Made by a program: the position numbers and the translations under genes
Source of the DNA: Devosia sp.
GTDB lineage: Bacteria; Pseudomonadota; Alphaproteobacteria; Rhizobiales; Devosiaceae
Assembly (NCBI GenBank): GCA_016713105.1
Contig: JADJPS010000020.1
Coordinates: forward strand, 248,001-312,000
Length of the DNA: 64,000 nt
Reading direction: 5' to 3'
Shown here: one piece after another, positions 15,795 through 26,005 of the stretch
How positions within the stretch are numbered: position 1 is the stretch's first letter
Layout: every line of letters begins with the position of its first letter
Notes under the pieces: model-generated
Told to the model about the DNA's origin: nothing
Seen by the model: only the letters and a program-made list of their open reading frames with translations
Database searches by the model: none

Positions 15795-17805
15795 TCAGCG
15801 TCCGGCCTTCAGCTTTTCGACCACCCGCACCGCCACCGCCCCGCTGGTGTCGCGGGCGAACAGGATCGTGTCGGGGCTGTCCGGGACCACCGAGAGCACC
15901 GCAAGGCCGCTGCGTTCGGACGACGCCGGTGCAAAGGTGACGCCGATCGCCCTGAGCGGATCAGTGACGTCGGACCGCTCGAACACGAGGCAGCCCGGCT
16001 CGAACAGCCGGCCATCCGGTGCCGAGAGTACGCAGACCTGCGGTTTGGGGCCGAAGCGACCGCGCAGGTAGGGCGGCACCTGCGGCGTGCCGGATGGCGT
16101 GGCCGCCACCTGCCAGCCGGCCTCGACGATATCCCCGCTGACCGTGCAGCGCTCTGCCGCCACCTTGCCGGCATCGCGCGGCGCCAGTGCGCCGACCGCG
16201 ACGGCGGTCGCGACATCGCCGAGCGTCAGGGGCCACCGGATGGGCGGCAAGCTCAGAGCGGCCGGACCGATCCTGCGCCGTGGCGCGGCCGGTGAGCAGC
16301 GTGGCGCCGCGGTCGAGGTAGGCGGCGCCCTGTGCCGCGGCACGATAGGGCGCCACCGGGGTCTCGGCATCGGGGGTCTCGAAGGCCGCATCGATGGTCC
16401 GGTCCTCGATCGGCTCGGACGGCTGCCCCATGCCGGCGAGAACGGCGGCCCGTCCGCTGGCGATCGCGGCAGCGGTGCTGTGGTACCCGGCAGCGGCACC
16501 GACGAGGACGAACCCCGCTACGCTTCCGCATGCGAGGAGCCTCGTGGTGGCGCCGTCCCAGGCAACCTCGCCGCCGGCCGAGGTCCACAGGGCGAGTTCC
16601 GGCTGCCAGCCCCCGGCCGCGATCAACTGATCCGTCTCGAGCGCGGTTGCATCCTGCACGATGTCGTCGATGGCCACGGCAAAGCCGACCCTCAGGCCGA
16701 TCCGGTTGCGGGCGAGCGGCTCGGCGTGGCTGGCGACAAGACCCGAGGCCAGCGTCACCCCCACGGCCTTGCAGAAGTCGACGAAGCGCGAGTGCGGGTT
16801 GATCCGGGTGTCGATGAGGCGTTGCACCTCGATGCCGGCATCGCGGGCGTGCAGCGCCAGCCGATAGGCGAAACTGTGCGGGGTGTTTACCACCACCCGC
16901 CGGCCAGGCCACACCCCGAAACGCCGCGCCCGCTGGAACGCGGCAAGCGAGCCGACCACGCCGGGCGTGCGGTTGCCCGGAAATACCGGCAGCCGCTCGA
17001 AGGCGCCGGTCGCGACCACCACCTGGAGCGCCCTGATCGCAATGATGTGCCCGACGGGTTGATCGCTCTCGAGTTCGACATGGTGGACGAGCACCTCGCC
17101 CTTGAGCACTCGGATCGCCTCGGCGCCGAGGAGCGTGGTGAGCTGGCCCCGGCCCGGCAGGCCGGCCACCAGGCCCGTGATCGTCGCTTCCGGGCTCGCC
17201 TCGTTGTCGACGGCGCCGAAGAACGGCAGGGCACCGCCGAGGCTGCGGCTGCGTTCGACCAGGATCACCGACCGACCCGCCGCAAGCGCGGTCACGGCCG
17301 CGCTGAGCCCGGCGACGCCGCCCCCGACCACCAGGACATCGGCCGCCAGATCGCGGTCGGCCGGGAGGTTGCGCCAGGGAGCGAGCAGCGGCGAGTGCTC
17401 GCCGAAGCGGTGGTTGAGGGTCCGCGCCGGACCCAGCAGCAGGTGCCGCGCCCGCCCCAGCATGCCGTGCGAGGCGATCAGGTCGCGGCGGTTGCCGAGC
17501 GTGACCAGGTCGATCCTGTCCACGGCCGGCGTGCGATCCATCGGCAGCGCGCCGCGCGGATCGGCGGCATTGCGGGCGAGGGCGACCGGCGGCGCGAACT
17601 GCTCGTCGAGCGCCAGGGCGACCTCGCCATGCCGTCCGGCGATCTGCAGCCCGGCCGCCAGCACCGCGGATAGCACAGTGTCGCCCGCAAAGGCGGGAAT
17701 TACCCGGCCGTTGAGCCGAAAGCGGATCGGCCTCGACCGATCGATCTCGCGACCGGAAAAGCCATGCGGGGCGTCGGCGGGAAGCCGGAAGGCGGGCTCT
17801 TTCAT
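15795..17805 (-). pseudogene. Sarcosine oxidase alpha-like FAD/2Fe-2S oxidoreductase, frameshifted near C-terminus
   Basis: ATG 17805 gives an N-terminal degenerate ferredoxin-like region (IRFRLNGRVIPAFAGDTVLSAVLAAG), then an FAD Rossmann fold (DVLVVGGGVAGLSAAVTALAAG) and the middle region ATGAFERLPVFPGNRTPGV with the second dinucleotide site, as in sarcosine/opine oxidase alpha subunits. Near 16260 one extra base moves the frame; the other continues LPPIRWPLTLGDVATAVAVGALAPRDAG and ends at 15795. There is no C-terminal glycine-cleavage T domain of the full SoxA length. It overlaps the upstream FAD gene by 4 bp, so the two probably form a dehydrogenase complex. Substrate is unknown. Confidence 0.75.
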
Positions 17806-18869
17806 GGCACGACAGCCACAAACTCGGCCGCATCGAGGCGCTGGTTGCCGCGACCCGGCCCGCGCCGGGCGAACCAGGCCGCCTCGTCCGGCGGCGATCC
17901 GCCCACCAGCATGCGGGCGATGGCCGGCGCGAGGAACGCACCGGTCATGCCCAGGCCGGCGATGATGGTCGCCTTGTGGCCCCGGCCCGGACCGACGAAA
18001 GGCGCGCCGTCGAGCGTCGCCAGCCGGTGCAGCTGCGCCTCCCCGGCCCGCCGCAACGGCAGGGCCCGCTGGACCGACGCGGCGAGGCGCTCGGATGCGG
18101 TGGCCGGATCGCCCTCGACGATGGCAGCGATGCTGCCGGAGGGCTCCCGGCCCACCGTCACGCCGCGATCGAGGAAGACGGTCGGCGGCAGCGTCATCGG
18201 GCGGGCCGGCTGGGCCAGGATGGCGAGCGCGGGAGCAGGCAGCAGGACGCGGTCGCGCGTCTCGGGCGTCAGCAGGGCGACAATGGACGCATCATCGGCG
18301 AGCACCGTCGCGGCGGCCTCGACCACCTGGCCTCCCGCGTCGAATTCGCAGCTGCCGTCCTTGCGCAGGGCCACGGTCGTCGACAGCCGGTCGCAGCGGC
18401 GCACGCCATGCCGATCGAGGAAGGCGTCCAGCGCCGGCCCGAAGCGCTCGGGCGCAATCACGCTGACGCCGCGAACGCGGCAGATAGCGGCGCCCTGTGC
18501 CACGGTCCGGTCGGCCACCGGCTCGGCAGCGATCTCGAGCAACCGCGCCAACTGGCGGAAATGGCCCAGCGCCGCCTGGCTCGCAGGGGTCTCGGCAACG
18601 AATTGCGGATCGACCTTGTCGACCAGCGACTTTCCGGCGCGTGCCAGGAGCGCCAGCGTCTCCTCGCCGCAGCGGCGGAGCAGCATCAGCGTCTCCGGCC
18701 GGGTCAGCGGCGCCATCGACAGATCGAAGCTGCGCCGCATGGCAAAGGGCGAGTACGGATCGGTCACGATCGCCACCCGCCGTCCATGCTCGGTCGCGAG
18801 CAGGGCGGCCAGCAGTGCCGCGAGGGGAGTCGAGCCGATGACGAGGTGATCGCAGGTGGCGGAAGACAT
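17802..18869 (-). CDS. FAD-dependent oxidoreductase subunit (DAO-like, degenerate Rossmann loop)
   Basis: The 355-residue protein starts at ATG 18869, yielding DHLVIGSTPLAALLAALLA, a dinucleotide-binding fold in which the usual GxGxxG is changed to GSTPLA. A C-terminal DAO-family ending, LDGAPFVGPGRGHKATIIAGLGMTGAFLAPAIARML, is intact. The gene overlaps the downstream sarcosine-oxidase-like gene by 4 bp. The arrangement resembles two-subunit amino-acid or opine dehydrogenases and HcnBC. A separate small ferredoxin subunit is not seen. The altered loop may mean weak or modified FAD binding. Confidence 0.7.
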   Translation of the reverse strand: MSSATCDHLVIGSTPLAALLAALLATEHGRRVAIVTDPYSPFAMRRSFDLSMAPLTRPETLMLLRRCGEETLALLARAGKSLVDKVDPQFVAETPASQAALGHFRQLARLLEIAAEPVADRTVAQGAAICRVRGVSVIAPERFGPALDAFLDRHGVRRCDRLSTTVALRKDGSCEFDAGGQVVEAAATVLADDASIVALLTPETRDRVLLPAPALAILAQPARPMTLPPTVFLDRGVTVGREPSGSIAAIVEGDPATASERLAASVQRALPLRRAGEAQLHRLATLDGAPFVGPGRGHKATIIAGLGMTGAFLAPAIARMLVGGSPPDEAAWFARRGPGRGNQRLDAAEFVAVVP

Positions 18870-19007
18870 ATCTAGTGCCGGTAGCGCGATGGCCGGGCTG
18901 CGGCAATGCGTCCCCCACACTTTGATGTGTGCAGGTGCATATTCTGCCCGAATGCCACTATAGATCGGCCGCGTCCCATCGCTCTCGCGTCTGGCAGTCT
19001 GCTGCTC

Positions 19008-20089
19008 ATGCTGTTCTGGTCACTTGCCCTGGTCGTCACGCTCATCGCCTGCGCCGCGCTGTATTACGCGGGTGCCGGGCGGAGGGTCAACGCAAGTACC
19101 GAGGCTGTCGACACTCCCGAAATCTCGCACCTCAAGCTGCAATTGCGGGAGATCGACGCCGATGCCGCCTCCGGGCGGCTCGCCGCGGCCGAGGCGGTGG
19201 CGGCCAAGGCCGAGCTGGCCCGCGAGCTGCTGCGGCTCAAGCAGGTGCCGGCCGGACCGACCTCCGAGCGCCTGCCGCGCCAGCTGCTGGTCGGCGCCGC
19301 CGTGGCGGCGACCGCCGTGCTGACCATCGGCGTCTACGCCGCGCTCGGGCGTCCCGAACTGCCCGCCGCGCCGCTGGCGAGCCGGGCGGACCTGCCGCCC
19401 GCCGAGATCACGCTCGAGAGTGCCGTCGCCCAGATCGAACTCCAGCTCGAAAAGACCCCCGAGGACCTCCGCGGCTGGACGGTGATAGCGCCGGCCTACA
19501 TGCAGCTCGGGCGCTTCGCCGACGCCGCGAAGGCGCTGCGGCGGTGATCGAACTCGACGGCGTCAGCGCCGATCGGGAAACCGACCTCGGCGAGGCGCTG
19601 ATGATGGCCAGTGGCGGCAGCGCTGCCGGCGAGCCGCTGGCGCTGTTCCGCAGTGCCGCAGCGCGCGATCCCGCCCATATCCGTTCGCGCTACTACATTG
19701 CCGGCGAGGCGACGCGGGCCGGCGATTTCGAGGTTGCGAGGACCGCCTGGGAGGCGCTGCTGCAGCTGGCCAGGGGCGACGAGGCCTGGGTGCCGAATGC
19801 GCAGGCCGGGCTCGACGCGGCGCTTGCCGGCCTGGGCGGGGCAACGCCCGGCGACGGGGTGGACCAGGGCACCATCGAGAGTATGGTAGACGGACTGGCG
19901 GCGCGGCTCGCCGACAGTGGCGGCACCATCGGGGAGTGGACACGGCTGGTGCGTTCCCGCCTTGTCCTGGGTCAAACCGGACTGGCGCAGCAGGCCTATG
20001 ATGCCGCGCGTGCCGCCTACCCGGACGCCTCGGTTCGGACCGAACTGGACGTTCTGGCGGCAGATCATGGATTGGTGGCAAGTAATTGA
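19008..20089 (+). pseudogene. ccmI: CcmI, cytochrome c maturation, one frameshift
   Basis: ATG 19008 starts LFWSLALVVTLIACAALYY (membrane segment 1), a cytoplasmic loop with coiled-coil character (LRELLRLKQVP), segment 2 (LLVGAAVAATAVLTIGVYAAL) and periplasmic TPR-like repeats (GWTVIAPAYMQLGRFADAAKALRR). A TGA then ends the frame at 19545. A single missing G in the CGGCGG run would continue VIELDGVSADRETDLGEAL and the remaining repeats to 20089. CcmI presents apocytochrome c to CcmFH. It is the first gene of the ccmIEFH operon. Confidence 0.85.
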
Positions 20090-20543
20090 CTCGCAAGCAG
20101 AAACGTCTCGCTGTCATCGCTGGGCTGGGGGCCGTTCTGGCGGTCGCCGCCGGCCTCATCTTCGTCGCGCTGCGCGACCAGATCGTGTTCTTCTACTCGC
20201 CGACCGAGGTGAAGGCCAAGGCGATCGCGTCGGGCACACCGATCCGGCTGGGCGGCCTCGTCAAGCAGAGTTCGTGCAGCCGCGTCGGCGAAGCGACGGA
20301 CTTCGTGGTCACCGACGGCGAATCCGAGGTGACGGTGACCTTCGTCGGTATCCTGCCCGACCTGTTCCGCTCGGGGCAGGGGGTGATCGCGGAGGGCGCG
20401 ATGAGCGGCACCGACCACTTCGCGGCCACCAACATCCTCGCCAAGCACGACGAGAACTACATGCCCAAGGAAGTGGTCGAGGCGCTCAAGGATCGTGGCG
20501 AGTGGCAGCGCGAGGGGCGCGCTGGGCCGCGACCGGCTCGTGA
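20086..20543 (+). CDS. ccmE: CcmE haem chaperone, stop lost by frameshift
   Basis: TTG 20086 overlaps the ccmI stop (TTGA). The protein has one N-terminal membrane segment (LAVIAGLGAVLAVAAGLIFVAL) and the OB-fold periplasmic domain (IRLGGLVKQSSCSR, FVVTDGESEVTVTFVG). The covalent haem histidine is His121 in AKHDENYMP. As sequenced, the frame does not stop but runs into ccmF. A missing G in the GAGGGGCG stretch near 20515 would restore a stop at 20541. The N-terminal 145 residues are normal. CcmE carries haem from CcmC to CcmF. Confidence 0.88.
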
Positions 20544-20562
20544 GGGAGCGCGGACAAGCGGC

Positions 20563-22532
20563 ATGAGCATTGAGCTGGGACACTTCGCATTCGTACTCGC
20601 CTTCGCCATCGCCGCGGTGTCGTCGGTGCTCGGCCTCTTGTTGTGGAGACGCGAGGCCGTCGCCGGGTTCCTGCAGCAGGCGGCGCTGCTGCAGTTCCTG
20701 CTGGTGGCGGCGGCCTTCGGCGCGCTGATCCAGGCCTTCGTCACCTCGGATTTCTCGCTGAAGCTCGCCCAGGAGCACGCCAACTCGCTGCAACCGCTGA
20801 TCTACAAGATCACCGCGGTGTGGGGCAATCACGAGGGCTCGATGGTCCTGTGGGTGCTGATCCTGGTGATCATGGGCGCCGCCGTCGCCGCCTTCGGACG
20901 CGGCCTGCCCAGGGACCTGCTGGCCCTGGTGCTGGGTATGCAGAGCCTGCTCGGCGCGGCCTTCATCGGCTTCACCCTGTTCACCTCCAACCCGTTCATC
21001 AGGCTGTCGCCGGCGCCGTTCGAGGGGCGCGACCTCAACCCGGTGCTGCAGGATATCGGCCTCGCCATCCATCCGCCGCTGCTTTACGCGGGCTATGTCG
21101 GCTTCTCGATCTGCTTCAGCTTCGCCATCGCGGCCCTGATTTCGGGCCGCATCGATGCGGCCTGGGCGCGCTGGGTGCGACCCTGGGCGCTTGCCAGCTG
21201 GATGTTCCTGACGCTCGGCATCGCCATGGGCTCATACTGGGCCTATTACGAACTCGGCTGGGGCGGCTGGTGGTTCTGGGACCCGGTGGAGAACGCCAGC
21301 TTCATGCCGTGGCTCGCCGGCACTGCGCTGCTGCATTCGGCGCTGGTCATGGAAAAGCGCAATGCGCTCAAGATCTGGACGATCTTTCTGTCCATCATCA
21401 CCTTCTCGCTGAGCCTGCTCGGCACCTTCCTGGTGCGCTCGGGCATCCTCACCTCGGTCCATACCTTTGCGTCCGACCCGACCCGCGGCCTCGTCATCCT
21501 GGCGCTGCTCGCCGTCTTCATCGGCGGGGCCTTTTCGCTGTTCGCGATGCGGGCCGGCTCGCTTCGGACTGGCGGGCTGTTCGCCCCGATCAGCCGCGAG
21601 GGTGCGCTGATCCTCAACAACCTCTTCCTCGCCTCGGCGACGGCGGCCGTGCTGGTGGGAACGCTTTATCCGCTGCTGCTCGATGCGCTCACCGGGCAGA
21701 CCATCTCCGGTCGGCGCGCCGTTCTTCAACCTGACCTTCGGCGGCGATCATGGCGCCGCTGCTGGTGGTCCTGCCGTTCGGGCCGTTCCTGGCCTGGAAG
21801 CGCGGCGACCTCGTCGCGGTGACGCAGCGGCTCGCCGGCGCGGCGGGGCTGGCGCTGTTCGCGGCCATCCTCGTTTGCGCTGACCGGCGCCTGGGTGTCG
21901 CTGGCGCCGCTCGGCCTGCTGCTCGGGTTCTGGGTGACGCTGGGCGCGCTCGCGGAACTGATCGACCGCGCCAGGTTCTTCCGCACCGACCTTGCGACCT
22001 CGCTGCGGCGCCTCGTCGGGCTGCCACGCACCGCCTGGGCCACGGCACTGGCGCATTTCGGGCTCGGGGTGACGCTGATCGGGATCGTTTCGACCAGCGC
22101 CTGGCAGACCGAGCTGGTCACCACCATGAAGCCGGGCAGAGCGTGACGCTCGGCGACCACACGCATCACCTTCTCCGGCATCGACCACGAGGAGGGGCCG
22201 AACTTCGTGGCCGATGCCGGCCGCTTCACCATCGCCGCGCCCGGCGAGGCCATGCGCCGAGCCGGTGCGCGAGCGGCGCGTCTACGCGGCGAGCGGCATG
22301 CCGACCACCGAAGCGGCGATCGAGACCTACGGCTTCTCCCAGCTCTACGTGCAACTCGGGCGAGCCGCATGCGGACGGCACGTCGGTGGTGCGCGTCTGG
22401 TTCAAGCCCTATGTGACGCTGATCTGGCTGGGCGCGCTGCTGATGTCCGGCGCGGGCCTGCTGTCGCTGAGCTACCGGCGGCTGCGCTTCGGTGCACCGC
22501 AGCCTTCGGCGGTCAAGGTGGCCGCGCAATGA
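20563..22532 (+). pseudogene. ccmF: CcmF haem lyase subunit, multiple frameshifts in C-terminal half
   Basis: ATG 20563 starts MSIELGHFAFVLAFAIAAVSS. The first 380 residues are intact and carry the WWD haem-handling motif (GWGGWWFWDPVENASFMPW) and conserved histidines (WGNHEGSM, LLHSAL). After TGQTIS at about 21705 the reading moves between frames at least six times: VGAPFFNLTFGG, then MAPLLVVLPFGPFLAWKRGD, VSLAPLGLLLGFWVTLGALAE, ITFSGIDHEEGPNF, GFSQLYVQLG and finally RVWFKPYVTLIWLGALLMSGAG to the stop. All pieces are in correct order, so nothing is lost apart from frame. It is the most damaged gene in the window. Confidence 0.88.
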
Positions 22533-22900
22533 GGGCGCTGCTCGCCGCGCTGCTGGTGCTGCTGCTGAGCCTGCCGGTGCTGGCGGTGCGCCCCGACGAG
22601 ATCCTCGCCGATCCGGCACTGGAGGCACGGGCCCGCGACATCTCGGGCGGCCTGCGCTGCCTCGTCTGCCAGAACCAGTCGATCGACGATTCCGACGCCG
22701 ACCTGGCGCGCGACCTGCGGGTGATCGTCCGCGAGCGCCTGGTGGCCGGCGACAGCGACTCCGAGGTGCGCGCCTACCTGGTTGCCCGCTATGGCGAATA
22801 CGTGCTGCTGAACCCGGTGATCGCGCCGCACACGCTGCTGCTGTGGGGCGCCGCCCCGGTGCTGCTGCTGATCGGGGGACGGTCGTGTCTTGCCGCGCCG
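22529..22900 (+). CDS. ccmH: CcmH/CycL apocytochrome thioreductase, C-terminal end uncertain
   Basis: ATG 22529 overlaps the ccmF stop (ATGA). A signal peptide or anchor (LLAALLVLLLSLPVLA) precedes the family motif GLRCLVCQNQSI, with the redox cysteines Cys44 and Cys47, then LARDLRVIVRERL and RYGEYVLLNPVI and the C-terminal membrane segment (TLLLWGAAPVLLLIGG). The normal end is unclear: the frame continues open through low-complexity sequence to 23521, into a TauE/SafE fragment. I set the end after the membrane segment. CcmH keeps apocytochrome CxxCH cysteines reduced. Confidence 0.82.
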
Positions 22901-23109
22901 GAAGCCGAGCGCCAGCGGGCGCCACCGACCCCGCCAGAAGCGCCTGGCGCTGTGCTCTGCCCTTCCTGCCGGCTCGACCCTGCTGCTGGCGCTGGTGGGG
23001 CTCAGCCCGTCGCTCGGGGGGCTTGTGCGGTCGCGGTTCCGTGGTGCCGGGCCACCCGGGTGGCGGGCCTGGGTCTGCCCGGCCCGTCGGCGGCGTTCGC
23101 CTGCCGGGG

Positions 23110-23521
23110 CTGCTCGCCATGCGCTCTTCGTGCGCGACGCCTGGTGCCGCAGCCGCTGGTGGGCCGCGCGGTGGCGCAGGGCTGGCGGGGGGTGATCGCT
23201 GCACTCGGCATGGTGGTGGGGGCGACCGGGCCGCTGGTCTCGGTGTTCATCAAGGGACTCGCCGATCGCCGGCAGCTGGTCGCCACCCACGCCACGCTGA
23301 TGACGCTGCAGAACAGCTTCAAGGTAGCGATGTTCGTGCTGCTCGGCTTTGCCTTCGCCGCCTACCTGCCGCTGATCGCGGCCATGATCGCCTCCGGCTT
23401 CGTGGGCACCGCGATCGGCAGCCGGCTGCTGGTCAAGGTGCCCGAGGCGGTGTTCCGGATCGGCTTCAAGATCGTGCTGTCGGCAGTGGCCCTCGACCTG
23501 CTGCGCGAGGCGCTGTCCTGA
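23110..23521 (+). pseudogene. TauE/SafE-type permease, C-terminal fragment
   Basis: About 115 residues match the C-terminal half of a TauE/SafE permease: WRGVIAALGMVVGATGPLVSVF, ATHATLMTLQNSFKVAMFVLLGF, LPLIAAMIASGFVGTAIGSRLL and the last helix RIGFKIVLSAVALDLL. The N-terminal half, with its conserved GGG membrane motif, is not found in any frame between 22900 and 23110. The fragment is in frame with ccmH. Either a deletion joined the two or several indels obscure the region. Organisms of this group do carry a TauE/SafE gene near degP, but I cannot confirm synteny. Confidence 0.6.
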
Positions 23522-23636
23522 ACGTTTCGGACACGTTCGGCAACATTACCGATAATTAACGCCCGCGACACGCTGCAGAAAGGCGAGACCGGCCATAGGT
23601 CTGGTCATCCGGAGTGCCTGACTGAAGGAGAACACC

Positions 23637-25175
23637 ATGCGCTCGACCATTTCTGCCCGCGCCCGCCGCTGGATCGGGGCGTCGGCCCTTGCGATCCTTG
23701 CCGGCATCGGCGGCGGCTCGGCCCTCGTTGCCGCCACCGCGCCCAGTTCCGCCCAGAGCGAGGCCAAGCTCGTCCCGGCCGCGCAGATCAGCGTCCCGGC
23801 CGTTACCAACGTGCCGAACTTTGCCGAGGTCGTCGAGGCGGTGAAACCCGCCGTGGTGTCGATCGTCGTCGAAGGCGGCGCCGACAGCGGTCGCAACCTG
23901 CAGCGCGGCGGTCGCCAGTTCGAGTTCAATTTCCCCGACCTGCCCGACGACCATCCGTTCAAGGACTTCATGGAGGAGTTCGGGCGCCAGTTCGGCAATG
24001 ACAACCGCAATGACAGCGCCCCGCAGCCCAAGCGCCGGTTCGTGGCGGCCGGCTCCGGCTTCGTGATCTCCGCCGACGGCTACATCATCACCAACAACCA
24101 CGTCGTCGACAAGGCCGACAAGGTAACGGTGGTGTTCGACAATGGCGACGAGATGACCGCCCAGGTGGTGGGTACCGACGAAAAGACCGACCTCGCCGTG
24201 GTCAAGGTCGACGGCGCGACCGACCTCGCATTCGTCAGGCTTGCCGAGACCGACGTGCGCGTCGGCGACTGGGTGCTGGCCGTCGGCAACCCGTTCGGCC
24301 TCGGCGGCACCGTGACCGCCGGCATCGTCTCGGCCCGCGGCCGCGACATTGCCGGCTCCTCCTACGGCGACTTCCTGCAGATCGACGCGGCGGTGAACAC
24401 CGGCAATTCCGGTGGCCCGGCCTTCAACCTCGAAGGTGATGTGGTCGGCGTCAACACCGCGATCTTCTCGCCCAATGGCGGCAATGTCGGCATCGCCTTC
24501 GCCATCCCGGCCAACGTGGTCAAGCAGGTCACCGACCAGCTGATCTCGTCCGGCACCGTGACCCGCGGCTTCCTCGGCGTCGGCATCCAGGACGTGACTC
24601 GCGACATCGCCGAGAGCGTCGGGCTCGGCAACCGCCGCGGCGCGCTGGTCACCGAGCCGAGCCAGGATGGTCCGGCAGGCAAGGCCGGCATCAAGTCTGG
24701 CGACGTGATCATCATGGTCGACGGCGACGAGATCAGCAATGCGCTCGACCTGAGCCGTACCATCGCCAGCAAGAACCCGGGCACGCCCGTCGAGGTCACG
24801 GTGTGGCGCGACGGCAAGGAGCAGGCCATCATGGTGACGCTGGGCAAGCTCGAGGAGCAGGTCGCCAAGCCGGCCGAGCCGACCCCGCCTGCCGACATTC
24901 CGGCCGCCCCCACCGAGACCAGCGTCGGCATCACCCTGGTGCCGGCCGCCGACGGGACCGGCCTGCTGATCCAGAACGTCAACCCGGACTCGACCGCGGC
25001 CGAGAAGGGTTTTGCGGTGGGCGACACCATCCTCGAGGTCAACAACGAGCCGGTGGCGACAGTCGAGGCCTTCGAACAGGCCATCCAGGGCGTCAGGGAC
25101 GCCGGTCGCGGCACGGCGCTGATCAAGGCGCAGCGCGACGGCAACACCCGCTTCATCGGGCTGCCGCTCAACTAG
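23637..25175 (+). CDS. degP: DegP/HtrA periplasmic serine protease
   Basis: The 512-residue protein has AGGAG 8 nt before ATG 23637. A signal peptide (about residues 1-40) precedes a trypsin-like domain with the catalytic triad His155 (ITNNHVVD), Asp185 (KTDLAVVK) and Ser258 (NTGNSGGP). Two PDZ domains follow (FLGVGIQDVT... and SVGITLVPAADG...), the second ending in FIGLPLN. The Do-family length and two PDZ domains fit DegP-like proteases that clear misfolded periplasmic proteins. It lies between the cytochrome c maturation genes and a two-component pair, a common rhizobial arrangement. Confidence 0.95.
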   Translation: MRSTISARARRWIGASALAILAGIGGGSALVAATAPSSAQSEAKLVPAAQISVPAVTNVPNFAEVVEAVKPAVVSIVVEGGADSGRNLQRGGRQFEFNFPDLPDDHPFKDFMEEFGRQFGNDNRNDSAPQPKRRFVAAGSGFVISADGYIITNNHVVDKADKVTVVFDNGDEMTAQVVGTDEKTDLAVVKVDGATDLAFVRLAETDVRVGDWVLAVGNPFGLGGTVTAGIVSARGRDIAGSSYGDFLQIDAAVNTGNSGGPAFNLEGDVVGVNTAIFSPNGGNVGIAFAIPANVVKQVTDQLISSGTVTRGFLGVGIQDVTRDIAESVGLGNRRGALVTEPSQDGPAGKAGIKSGDVIIMVDGDEISNALDLSRTIASKNPGTPVEVTVWRDGKEQAIMVTLGKLEEQVAKPAEPTPPADIPAAPTETSVGITLVPAADGTGLLIQNVNPDSTAAEKGFAVGDTILEVNNEPVATVEAFEQAIQGVRDAGRGTALIKAQRDGNTRFIGLPLN

Positions 25176-25190
25176 GCGACGCGCGGGCGT

Positions 25191-25219
25191 CGGGCCCCGG
25201 GCGATGACTCCGGGGCCCG
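25191..25219 (+). terminator. Hairpin after degP
   Basis: A perfect 10-bp stem (CGGGCCCCGG / CCGGGGCCCG) with a 9-nt loop begins 16 bp after the degP stop and is followed by ATCCTTCG. It is GC-rich and stable, although without a long T-run. Confidence 0.65.
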
Positions 25220-25238
25220 ATCCTTCGTGTGAGTGGCG

Positions 25239-25289
25239 AATGGTGAACGGTGAATGGTGGTTTCAGTTACCCATTCACCGTTCACCATT
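25239..25289. repeat. 19-bp inverted repeat made of GTGAATGG-like units
   Basis: AATGGTGAACGGTGAATGG and its exact reverse complement flank a 13-nt loop between degP and the response regulator. The arms are themselves built of repeats of GGTGAA-like units, and a further GGCCATTCACC copy follows. It would form a strong cruciform or RNA hairpin in the leader of the regulator gene, 40 bp upstream of its start. Function is unknown. Confidence 0.7.
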
Positions 25290-25328
25290 GGCCATTCACC
25301 TGGCTATGATCCGATGGGGGCCGGTGAC

Positions 25329-26000
25329 ATGAAGATTCTGTTGATCGAGGACGACCGCGAAGCGGCGAGCTACCTGATGCAGGCGCTCGACGAGGCCGGC
25401 CACATCACCCACCATGCCTCCGACGGCGAGACCGGCTATGCCATGGCCTCGAGCATGGACTACGACGTGCTGGTGGTCGACCGCATGCTGCCGCGCCGCG
25501 ACGGGCTGTCGATCATCGAGAGCCTCAGGGCCGAGAGCGACCACACCCCCGTGCTGATCCTGTCGGCGCTGGGCGAGGTGGACGACCGTGTCACCGGCCT
25601 CAGGGCCGGAGGTGACGACTACCTCGTCAAGCCCTATGCCTTCACCGAGCTCCTGGCCCGGATCGAGGTGCTGGCGCGGCGTTCGAGCCCCACCGAGGCC
25701 GCCACCAGCTATGCGGTCGCCGGGCTGAGCCTCGACCGGCTGAGCCGCAAGGTGGAGCGCGATGGCGAACCGATCCTGCTGCAGCCGCGCGAATTCCGCC
25801 TGCTCGAATATCTGATGAAGAATGCCGGCAAGGTGGTGACCCGCACCATGCTGCTCGAGAACGTCTGGGACTATCACTTCGACCCGCAGACCAACGTCAT
25901 CGACGTGCATATGTCGCGCCTGCGCGCCAAGATCGACAAGGGCCACGCCAACCCGCTGCTCCACACCATCCGCGGCGCCGGCTACATGATCCGGGAGTAG
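25329..26000 (+). CDS. OmpR-family response regulator
   Basis: The 223-residue regulator starts at ATG 25329. The receiver has IEDD, phospho-Asp in VVVDRMLPRRDG, ILSAL and VKPYAF. The winged-helix effector has LQPREFRLLEYLMKNAGKVVTRTMLLENVW and ends HTIRGAGYMIRE. It is followed 5 bp later by its likely partner kinase. The pair between degP and glnE is a common rhizobial layout. The target genes are unknown; envelope stress is a reasonable guess because of degP. A strong inverted repeat lies just upstream. Confidence 0.9.
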   Translation: MKILLIEDDREAASYLMQALDEAGHITHHASDGETGYAMASSMDYDVLVVDRMLPRRDGLSIIESLRAESDHTPVLILSALGEVDDRVTGLRAGGDDYLVKPYAFTELLARIEVLARRSSPTEAATSYAVAGLSLDRLSRKVERDGEPILLQPREFRLLEYLMKNAGKVVTRTMLLENVWDYHFDPQTNVIDVHMSRLRAKIDKGHANPLLHTIRGAGYMIRE

Positions 26001-26005
26001 CACCA

